From Montifringilla adamsi (taxonomy: Eukaryota; Chordata; Aves; Passeriformes; Passeridae): a stretch of 64,000 nucleotides of DNA. Position numbers and translations under genes: made by a program. Every line of letters begins with the position of its first letter. Within the stretch, counting starts at the first letter, position 1. The DNA is taken from positions 8,115,888 through 8,179,887 of the forward strand of contig JAGGNK010008559.1 of the NCBI GenBank assembly GCA_017590115.1, given 5' to 3'. This document shows positions 53,501-61,712 of the stretch, one piece after another. The notes beneath the pieces were generated by a model. It ran no database searches, was not told where the DNA came from, and saw nothing but the letters and a program-made list of their open reading frames with translations.

Positions 53501-56500
53501 AATCCGTGTTTTCACTTGGCCAGAAGGTAGGCTTCTGGTATCTTGCTTACAGAAGTTCAATGAGCTCACTTCACCTTTTAAAATATATTTTCTAACAGAG
53601 ATTTCTCTTTCAGAAATAATTTAGGGTCATTTGTATCACTGAATACCTGACATAGAGATCTGCAGCATTTTATTTTTTAGAAAATAACCTATCCCAAAGT
53701 GTATTTGATATGTGAAAATGAGAGACTGAAATTCTGTCACACAGTCATTATAGGTGAAAACAGCTGAACTCTCTACTTGGCAACATGAAATTAATGATTA
53801 GAGATAAAAACATTTAAATTTGAGAGCATTACCGTTTGATAATCTTCATATCACAGTATTTTAATAATAATACACTAAAGCACAACGGTAACCTAAATTT
53901 AAAATGCTAATAACAGTTCTCATAAGTGCTTTTTTTTCCAAAATGGTGTAGCTTTCCTTTTCAATCCCTGTAACACCACATTTTGCACATCCCTGTGGAG
54001 GCTTAGATCTAAAGACTCCCTCAATTTTAAGTTGACATCTAGAACTGAATCAGTTTGTTTGTGTTAAGTAGGTCTCTACTTAAGAAGCAAAAGATCCAGG
54101 TCACTGCAGTACAGACATTTAACACCGTATTTTGCAAATTACAAAGCTGGGTGCTAACATTAATAGAAAGGAAGAAAATGAGAACTGGACTAGCAGAAAA
54201 AGAAATTACTGTTATATTTTATTTCTTGAATGAAAATGTGGAAATGACTTAGTCTGCTCTTAGATGGAGAATTAATTCCAGTGCAAGATAAATAGAATGG
54301 CAACAGCTAAAATTTGTGCCAGGAAATTGGCCTTTTACAATTAGGTAAGGCTTTGTGTGACAGTCAACCAAAGTCTTAAAATTGCTACAAAACAGTTACT
54401 TCAAGTGACAGAAGAAACAAGGGGTATTTAGAATTTCTAATATACTTGGAGCTGAAAGGAGTTGTTCTTGCAAATCTTTCTCTGTAAGTGCAAATGAGAT
54501 TTAAAGGAGGTTTAGAACTGATTTTTGGGTACAAGTCATCTGGAAATCATTGAAAGAAATGAAAGTGACATGACGGCTGCACGGAGTGAGGATATTTGCA
54601 TCATGGTGCTGGTGCCATTGTCTCCTGATGGTCTGAGAGCAACAGAAATAGATTTGTGGCTGGCAAGGGAGAACACTGCTTGTTGTGGGACTTGTGACTA
54701 TTCCTAACAAAAGGGACTGGGCCAGGGTGTAGACTTGGTATTAAATCGAAAGATGAGGAAATTTAATTTCATATCTAGGCAGACTGTGGCTGTTGATAAT
54801 TGGTGGCAAAAAATAGCTGGCTTTCTGTGTGTGTGGATAAAAGTGAATACTAATTGGAATTGTCTATGGAAATGAAAAAATTTAGTGAATTGAAGATGGA
54901 TGAACTGTTGCTCAGTACAAGGAAGGAACTTAAAAACCCAATCAATATACGGCTTAGTATTTTGGCATGTATATCAAATACTACTTGCATGTCATGATTA
55001 GCTAATTTTTCAAAATTAAACTCACTCTTCAAAAAAACCCCAAACCCTCACAAGTTAAATATTTTGTATAACATATGCCATTTTTTAAAGTTGCAAAAAT
55101 ATTGACCATTTTCTTGTTTTACTTCATCTGCATGAGGAAAGGGAATAGGGGAGAAAAGGAAAGAAAATCGAAAAAGCGAGTACCTTAAATTACTTCCTTT
55201 GAGCATTGTGCTTGCTGAAGCTTATTGTTGATTCCACAAGTTCACTAAACATTGTTGGGATGACAAATGGCAAAAGGAGTCAAAGTGTCTAAAAGAATAA
55301 GTCCTAGTCCAGCACAGACTCTGTTAAAAAAAGTATTCATTTGCAGTAGGAAGAAAACCCAAGGACCGAGTCCAAGGGAAGCTTGTCAGAAGGTGGGGTA
55401 AAAGTAAGTGGAGGTAAGTGTCATATGCACCAGGAACTATGACAAATGTGCTTCTTTTGAAGGAAGGGAACAGTTTCTCAAGGTGATTTGAAAAGGCTCT
55501 TGCTCAATGAACCAATGTCCATGCCAGCTATACAATCTGGCATTGAAACTGTAAATCAAATAATGTCAGAACAGCCTGAGCAACAAAGTCTTGGTTTGGG
55601 TGAGTAAGAGTCTGCACTGGACCGAGTAGCTACTTTTTCTCTAAGACATCAAGTTGGTCTCTGTTTTAATTCTTCACAGGTGTCGCAGTGGCAGACTCCC
55701 ACAGGGAATTGTTGGAGTACCTGCAGCCTGGTGAGGCTGGGCTTCCCAGGCTAAAACAAAGACCAGTTCATGCATGCAGTTCTTTGTCGTTTAATTGCTG
55801 TATCAAGTATGACCAGCAAGCTCTGTGGGGCTGTAGGGTTTGTCCTCCACCCTGACATGCACACACTGTGCGTTAGAATCACTGATAGAAGGGGCTGGGT
55901 AGTAAAGCTCAGTGGGGATCCCTAAATCTAGAGATACAGAGGCACAAGCCTTCACAAGAAGAAAGATTAGCAGCCAGCAGTGTTTATCAGCACAGCCACA
56001 CAGTGGGAGACAAAACATCAGGAGTTAAGCCCATGTGCTAAAGTTAAAAAAATTTATTTCTGTTCAGCCACTCCAACATACTTTGCAACTGTGTGCTACT
56101 CTACTTTAGGGACTGATGCTTCTCTTCATAAATACTATTTTGTGGAAGCTGCCTGTCTCCACAAGTGATGGAAAGTAAACCATGCATGAAGATGAGATAA
56201 CAGCCAAAATTAAGTATACACTGGTAAGACCAACTTTGAGCTGTATCATTAGATACCAAGTAAGATTCTAGTCCAATTAGTGTCAAGTTTTCTCTTTTCC
56301 AATATAATTTATGGCTTGGCTAAGTGTATAAAAGCATATAAATCTAAAATTGAAGTCTTAGCCTCAGTGCTCTCTCGAAACATATATGCTCAACAACAGC
56401 AAATGCTTTATCTAAATTTATGTTTCAGAGGCTGCTTTGACAATTTAAGAGCCACTCTATTTCTGACTTAACCTAAAATTACCTAATGATGATGGTAAGC

Positions 56501-59069
56501 TGTTCCACTGCTTTAGAGAATCATCCTAAAAGCTGAGGTACTGATCTGGATTAGAGAGGAATTCATCCCCAAGGTATCTACCAAAGGATCCAAGGCCAGG
56601 AAGGTTTACTAATCATTAGTTGCAGTGGCTATTTAGAAGTTGGTAACATGGATCTGAATTGTCTCTTCCAAAGTATTTTGATGTGTCAAGGGAATGAAAG
56701 AGGAGGAGAAAAGGGATTCTTTGTTAGTTCTACCATCTCTTTTGCCTGAACTAGACAGCAGGAGTAGAGATTTGGAAGGGGAGAAAATGTGTTTTAAAAT
56801 TACTGGTTTAGGATTATGCAGTAAGTATGTGCTTTGTTAGAGTTCCAAATGTCTGCCATTCACAGTTTCTACAAACTTCATGCTCAGTTGTCAAAACTTA
56901 TGCAAAACTGTGAAGGCACAGTCTTTGTTGTCACCCCTTTTTCACAGCTGCCAGACGTGGATCTCTTTGTGGGCTGTTAGAGGGGAAACAAGTGCAAGTA
57001 CAGCTTATTTCCTCTCTGTAAGAGAAAAGGTTTCTCACTGACTAACAGGATTTCTCAGTCTGCAGAAAATCCACGGTCTCTTTTGAATGAGAAGGAAGGG
57101 TCATGCAAATAAATCACGTAGGCAAAAAACAAATTAGCATATGGTGGCACAAAGCAATGAGTGGTTTTGACAAGAGTGCAATCTGGTACAACACACATTT
57201 CACACCTTTCTGTGCTGATCAGCCTGTCAGTTGGTGACCAAAGAGTATACAATCCTTTTGAAGCCAAAGGAGAATTACCCAAGGTTTGATCTGTGTTTAA
57301 GTTGTAATTTTTTTCCACGGGGATTCTAGATACAGAAATAAAATATTTCTAGCCACTTAATTAGTAGGAGGCCTAATTTTTTTTCAGTTAAGAATAATGA
57401 GAAATGCATTGTTTCCATATAATCAATTATTTACTAGAAGATCTTGGGCTTTTTCAAACCCTGTTTTATATTTATAAATGCATCAGTTTAATAAATAATT
57501 GTCAAAGGAACAGAACAGTGCCTTGTAATTTATTATCATGTACGGGCTACTAAAAATTTAGAACAGAGATTAATTTGTTATTGCAGAGATTATGTAAGGG
57601 CATGACCTATGTCCCGCTGATGAAAATATTAGCACTTCATAGACTTCAGGGTATCGGAAGGGGATTTGGAGGTTGCTGATAAGAATTGGGAAAAATCATC
57701 ATCACAATCTGAAAGCAGTCATGCAGGACAACTCAAGGTATGTGTGTATAGACACATTTTGGTGAGCAAGGCAGCAGGGAAGTTGCTCGAATCTTTGAAT
57801 TACGAGCGTCAATTAGGGAAAAAGAACGCCTTTTGTTTGACAAAGCAGTTTTATACCTTTTTGCTTAAGAAGACTTAGACAGCCTCTCTTGCCTCTCTTT
57901 CCAGTTCAAGACAAGGCATTTTTACATGGCTGGTGATTTTAGCGTGTGGGGAGAGTCAGGGCAGCCCCACACGGCTCTGCTCAAAAGCAAAAGCTGGAGC
58001 AGTGGGTGTAGGATGAGGCAGAACATGAGGCACTCCCCTGAAGAGTAAACACTTTTCACTACCTGCCAATTATTTGTAGCCCAGGGAAGCAGAGAAGTCA
58101 TTTCAGTCATTTCAACAGGTTTGAGATGAGGTCACATTTTGTAACTCAAACCTTTTAACTCCAAATACAATTTGATTCAAGTCAAGGAGTGGGGAAATAG
58201 TTACTAGTGATTTGCCCTACAACCTGTATGATGTCTCTGCTCTTATTGTTTCAGCTGAGAGGATGGATAATGCTCAAAGAAAATGAAAGTTTCTGTAAAT
58301 CTTACATCTGTCTTCTCCATGTAGATAGGTATTAACAAGAAAAGTTATCTGTAGAATGATCTGCATTGTGCCTTTCTTTGCTCGCAAAAATCCAGCTAAA
58401 TCTGCACTAGATGCAATGGCACCCTTCCATTGCCTACAGCTTCAAAATTTGTTTATATTCTGTGGAATAACCATTCAGATGTTGTTCATTTTTAATGCTG
58501 TTTGATTACTTGTAATGAGCAATCATAGTAATAAAACAAGGATATATGAAAAAATAAATGTCCATGCTAACCATAAACGCAGGCTATATCAGCAGTATTT
58601 AGGTGAGAGCTTATTCCCATTTATTCGTTCCTGATACACTTGGATGCTTTTTACAATGAACAACACAACACTGCAGTCCAGGATGACAGACTGGCCTCCA
58701 GGTTTGGCCCTTTTCAAGAACAGGAATGAAATCTGCTGAGACACATCTGGCTTGTTTGTTAATAGAAGAGCTCCTAAATGAGGTTTCTGTTACCAGCACA
58801 AAGTGGAGGGGGAAGAGGGAAAAGAAAAAGAGGCACAGGGAAGGATGTGTGAACAGAGGACATGAAGGTGGCTTCAGGCTGTACCTGGTGTAGTTAATGG
58901 AAAGTTCAAGGGAAAGTGCTGGGAAAATTGATCTCAAAAGAAGTCTGTCTGTGTGATACAGAGCATAAGCTCAGCAGGATCATGATGGGAATAAAGGACC
59001 AAGTTTTCCAGCTGAGAAGGCAAGCCTAAGGGAATGTGAAAGAGGCTGTCAGCATCTAAGTCAGTCTTA
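44592..59069. other. Non-coding flank with one old SINE
   Basis: No gene recognised. It contains a poly(T) tract near 46562-46576, an ATATGCATTTAAT-like POU/homeodomain-type stretch near 46617, the MIR/CORE SINE at 50081-50252 and an exact octamer ATGCAAAT at 57103-57110. An AT-rich block with repeated TTAAT/ATTA cores lies at about 57340-57600. The open frames are short and unfamiliar. Confidence 0.6.
50081..50252 (+). mobile_element. Old MIR/CORE-type SINE copy
   Basis: The segment keeps the order of an amniote MIR/CORE SINE. There is a tRNA-derived head (TAGTCTAGTGGAAAAAGCAT), a GGTGCCAAGCCTGGTTTTGTC block, a weak equivalent of the 'cttgggcaagtcac' part, then CTCTGTACCTCAGCTTCCCC and an AAGCATTTGAATGCCAATCG block like the 'aagcactttgagat' end. 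Such copies predate the split of birds from other reptiles. They are rare in bird DNA and sometimes taken over as regulatory elements. Confidence 0.7.
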
Positions 59070-59675
59070 ATGAGCATTTGCTTTCCAGAACAAGGCTTAG
59101 AAAGCCTGTCAGAGAGGGAGCCTGATGGCGTTGGTCTCAAGTGGAAAACGCACAGCAATGCTGCACCCAAGAAAATTGACATCTCCTCTGACCACAGGAT
59201 AATAAAGACAGGCTTTGCCATGGACCTACACCTTAAGAGAGGGTTGTCAGCACTTGGAGAACTGAAGCAGCACAGGTTAGTGCAGGCATTGGAGCTTCTC
59301 TCCATTGATTACCGCTTAACAGAATTTATTTTTTTTCCAAAGATGGCACAAAATACCTTTGGTCTCATTGAGCATATTTATTTTGCTGAAAAGGAATTGG
59401 TGGTGAAATCTTCCTTCTCCAATTTTCCTTGGCAACCTAGACACTCTACAAAAAAACAGCTTTTGCTAGACTTTTCTTCATTCTCTTCTAGACGTTCCCT
59501 TGTACAGGTAAAATTATGTACCCAGGCCATGGAGCATCCATTCTATACAAAATGTAATTTTGCAGCATTCTCCTTGGTGATGTGGTTTCCCTACGAAACA
59601 TCTATTTCTGTGAGGGTAGGAAGTGTTGCCAGACAGGCTCTCATATTGTTATTGCCTTCTCTGGATACTTTTTAG
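59070..59675 (+). other. 201-codon open frame of uncertain status
   Basis: This is the longest uninterrupted ATG-to-stop frame outside the receptor exon and the frames that read through N. The predicted product has a basic N-terminal half, with KWKTH, KKID and LKRG stretches, and a serine/phenylalanine-rich second half. There is no signal peptide, clear membrane segment or domain that I recognise. An ATTAAA lies 18 bases after the stop. It ends about 1.36 kb upstream of the QRFPR start, on the same strand. The minus strand is also open over 58934-59305. One frame of this length is not far from chance expectation in 64 kb on six frames, so I do not call it a gene. Confidence 0.15.
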
Positions 59676-60339
59676 TAATTTCTTATGCGACTGATTAAAG
59701 CAAATTGTTGCTATTCAATGTAATATCGTACAGAATGGATATTACTTGTGATAGTGAGAAAGCCGCACTGGGCAATTTAAATTAGGCTGGAAGAGAAATC
59801 AATGCATATTTTCAACTTGGTCCCTCTGTTAGACATTAACTATCATTATTATTCATATTTAAACTGCAGAGGCTTTTTTTTTTTTTTTTCAGCCACTTAG
59901 CTGAGTGCACCTTAGTAGCCTCCATGACCTTACCTGCATAGCCTTGCCAGCCAGATTGTGTGGGATGGAATTCGGTCACGTGTCCTCTGGCAAGAGTGGT
60001 TGTATTGCTGGGAAAGGGGTCTTCAGGAGCTCCTGTCCTCTCAGTGAAGTGCAGAAATCTACTTTTCTATTTGAGCTTTGGGGAGTTGTTTGAGTTTTTT
60101 GTGGCGTTGGTACAAGGGGGGCTGAAAGGGCAGATAAAATCCCCGTGCTGTCTTGTTTGGGATGGGCATGAAAGAGCAGCAGCCTGACCTGCTGTGGGTC
60201 CTCTCACGCAGGAGGCCATGCTCCCCACAGCATCATCTCTTTCCTTTCCCTCTCAGCCTGATCCCAACGTGAGGAGAGGCTGGTTTGGGAGTTTCAGCAC
60301 CTCCCTTGGGCATTTCGAGCCTGGGCTGGGGAGACACCG
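59676..60339. other. Proximal upstream flank of QRFPR
   Basis: AT-rich DNA with a poly(T) run near 59874-59890 passes into progressively GC-richer sequence from about 60200. There is no recognisable gene. It joins the distal flank to the minisatellite and CpG island. Confidence 0.6.
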
Positions 60340-60585
60340 GTGAGGGGGTCCCAGCACTGTGAGGGGGGCAGTTCTGAGGGGGACCCAGTGCAGTGAGGGG
60401 CAGGTGTGTGAGGGTCTGTGAGGGGGGCAGCTCTGAGGGGGGTCCCAGCGCTGTGAGGGGCAGTTGTGAAGGAGTCCCAGCGGTTCGAGGGGCGGCTCGC
60501 AGCGCTGTGAGGGCTTGTGAGAGAGCGGCGCTGCAGTGAGGGGGGTTCCCAGCGCCGTGAGGGGCGGCGATCTGAGGGGCTCCCC
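60340..60585. repeat. GC-rich minisatellite upstream of QRFPR
   Basis: Degenerate tandem copies of a unit of roughly 34 bases recur here. The pattern is GTGAGGGG, then a CAGTTCTGAGGG-like middle, then a TCCCAGCGCT-like end. Copies or half copies start near 60340, 60358, 60392, 60418, 60453, 60507, 60536 and 60557. The G-run spacing means the plus strand could form G-quadruplexes. CpG content rises towards exon 1, so the array merges with the CpG island. Confidence 0.7.
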
Positions 60586-60668
60586 GCGCGCCCCTTCCTC
60601 ACGGAGGCCGCCTCGCGCCCGTCCCGCTCCACAGCGCCGGGACCGGGGCCGGCGCGCGCCCCGCGCTG

Positions 60669-60673
60669 ATTGG
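60669..60673 (-). promoter_or_regulatory. Inverted CCAAT box
   Basis: The sequence CTGATTGGCTG contains ATTGG, a CCAAT box on the minus strand. It lies about 370 bases before the QRFPR ATG, within the CpG island and just before the run of N. The good flanks and the location fit an NF-Y site. Function is inferred. Confidence 0.45.
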
Positions 60674-60701
60674 CTGCCGCCCCCCCACCGGCCGCGGGCG
60701 G

Positions 60702-60827
60702 NNNNNNNNNNNNNNNNNNNNNNNNNNNNNNNNNNNNNNNNNNNNNNNNNNNNNNNNNNNNNNNNNNNNNNNNNNNNNNNNNNNNNNNNNNNNNNNNNNN
60801 NNNNNNNNNNNNNNNNNNNNNNNNNNN
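60702..60827. other. Assembly gap (126 N) in the promoter
   Basis: A run of 126 undetermined bases lies between GC-rich blocks (GGCCGCGGGCGG before, CGGGCGGCGCCG after). Bird assemblies often break at such GC-rich, structure-forming sequence. The real length may differ from the number of N. Open frames that read through the N are artefacts. Confidence 0.99.
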
Positions 60828-60972
60828 CGGGCGGCGCCGCCGCTCCAAGTTTGTGTCCGGGCGGAGCCGCCGCCGCAGCCCGCGGGCTGCTCCCGGCCCT
60901 GCGCGCTGCCTTCTCCGCCGCCGTACCGCGGGGTCCGGCCCGGCCGAGCGCCGGAGGGGCAGTGGTCCGGGC

Positions 60973-60999
60973 ATGGCAGGGCGCGGGCGGCGGCGCTGA
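60973..60999 (+). other. Upstream ORF (8 codons) in the QRFPR 5' leader
   Basis: An ATG at 60973 opens a very short arginine-rich frame (Met-Ala-Gly-Arg-Gly-Arg-Arg-Arg) that ends at a TGA at 60997-60999. The receptor ATG is 39 bases further on. If transcription starts upstream of 60973, ribosomes would meet this uORF first and would have to leak past it or reinitiate. A role in damping receptor translation is an inference. The transcription start site cannot be read from the sequence. Confidence 0.45.
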
Positions 61000-61038
61000 G
61001 GCGGCTGAGAGCAGGGTGTCCGACCCCGAGCGGGCGCC

Positions 61039-61378
61039 ATGCGGTCGCTGAACATCACCCCGGAGCAGTTCGCGCAGCTCCTGCGGGACAACAACGTGAC
61101 GCGGGAACAGTTCATTGCTCTCTACGGGCTGCAGCCGCTGGTGTACATCCCGGAGCTGCCGGGGCGCACCAAGGTAGCTTTCGTCCTCATCTGCGTTCTC
61201 ATCTTCGCCCTGGCGCTCTTCGGCAACTGCCTGGTGCTCTACGTGGTGACCCGCAGCAAAGCCATGAGGACCGTCACCAACATCTTCATCTGCTCCCTGG
61301 CGCTCAGCGACCTCTTCATCGCCTTCTTCTGCGTGCCCTTTACCATGCTGCAGAACATCTCCTCCAACTGGCTCGGCG
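61039..61378 (+). CDS. QRFPR: QRFPR exon 1 (pyroglutamylated RFamide peptide receptor, partial)
   Basis: This is the first coding exon of the class A GPCR for QRFP/26RFa (GPR103), a plasma-membrane receptor of the RFamide family linked to feeding and arousal. The 113 complete codons show the QRFPR N-terminus: NITPEQF near residue 5, TREQFIALYG at 21-30 and a PELPGR motif before TM1. TM1 covers about residues 46-70 and holds the family GN pair, with Asn63 as N1.50. Intracellular loop 1 reads TRSKAMRTVTN. TM2 covers about 81-105 and holds LALSD, with Asp91 as D2.50. Extracellular loop 1 starts with the conserved Trp-Leu-Gly-Gly. N-glycosylation sequons lie at Asn5, Asn19 and Asn106. The ATG sits in a good context (GCGCCATGC) and aligns with the known receptor start. 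The open frame continues to 61542, but homology stops at the GTGGGT donor, which splits a glycine codon (phase 1). The remaining exons are outside the window. The identification comes from recalled family sequence and is strong. Confidence 0.95.
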
Positions 61379-61384
61379 GTGGGT
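61379..61384 (+). other. QRFPR: Splice donor of QRFPR exon 1
   Basis: The sequence GTGGGT follows the last G of the exon and gives a phase-1 junction within the second glycine of the WLGG motif. Receptor homology ends exactly here, and the reading then becomes proline/arginine/alanine-rich GC-driven translation. A shifted donor a few bases away is possible, but none fits the consensus as well. Confidence 0.85.
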
Positions 61385-61639
61385 GCCGGGGCCGGGCTGC
61401 GGGCAGGGGGCAGCGCCGCCGCCGAGACCTGCGTTCCCCCTTCTCTGAGGGACCCTTCCTCAGTGAGGCACCTTTTCCCTTCCCGCCCCCTGCGAGGGTT
61501 ACCCTCTCCCTCCCTCCCTCAGGTTATGTTCAAATCACCTAGTGTGCTTTCCTGCTTGTATTCCTTCAAAGTTGCGGTGTGCGTGTGGGAAGCGGTTCGT
61601 TGTGTGGAGCTGGCCAGGGAGCCTTGCCGTACTACTTTC

Positions 61640-61712
61640 TCTTTGGTTTTTATTTTTGTTTGGGGTTTTTTGTTTGGTTGTTTGTTTGTTTTTGTTTTTT
61701 GGTTTTTTTCCT
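61640..61712. repeat. T/G-rich low-complexity tract in intron 1
   Basis: About 70 bases consist almost only of T with interspersed G (GTTT and GTTTTT units). It lies directly downstream of the CpG island. Confidence 0.7.

Larger units (their letters stand above)
60480..61510. promoter_or_regulatory. QRFPR: CpG island promoter region of QRFPR
   Basis: The base composition switches abruptly from AT-rich flank to very GC- and CpG-rich DNA that covers the 5' flank, the leader, exon 1 and the first bases of intron 1. It includes GC-box-like GGGCGG cores near 60829 and 60859 and an inverted CCAAT box at 60669. No TATA box is evident, which fits a CpG-island promoter with dispersed starts. A 126-base unknown stretch interrupts it, so the core promoter may be partly missing. 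Confidence 0.75.

Noticed and set aside
60294..61115. 273-codon minus-strand frame and the plus-strand frames at 60536 and 60670
   Set aside because: They read through 126 N and through GC-rich minisatellite and CpG island DNA. They are Arg/Pro/Ala-rich artefacts of composition.
61379..61542. Continuation of the QRFPR frame past exon 1
   Set aside because: Receptor homology ends at the GTGGGT donor, and the downstream residues are low-complexity translation of CpG island DNA.
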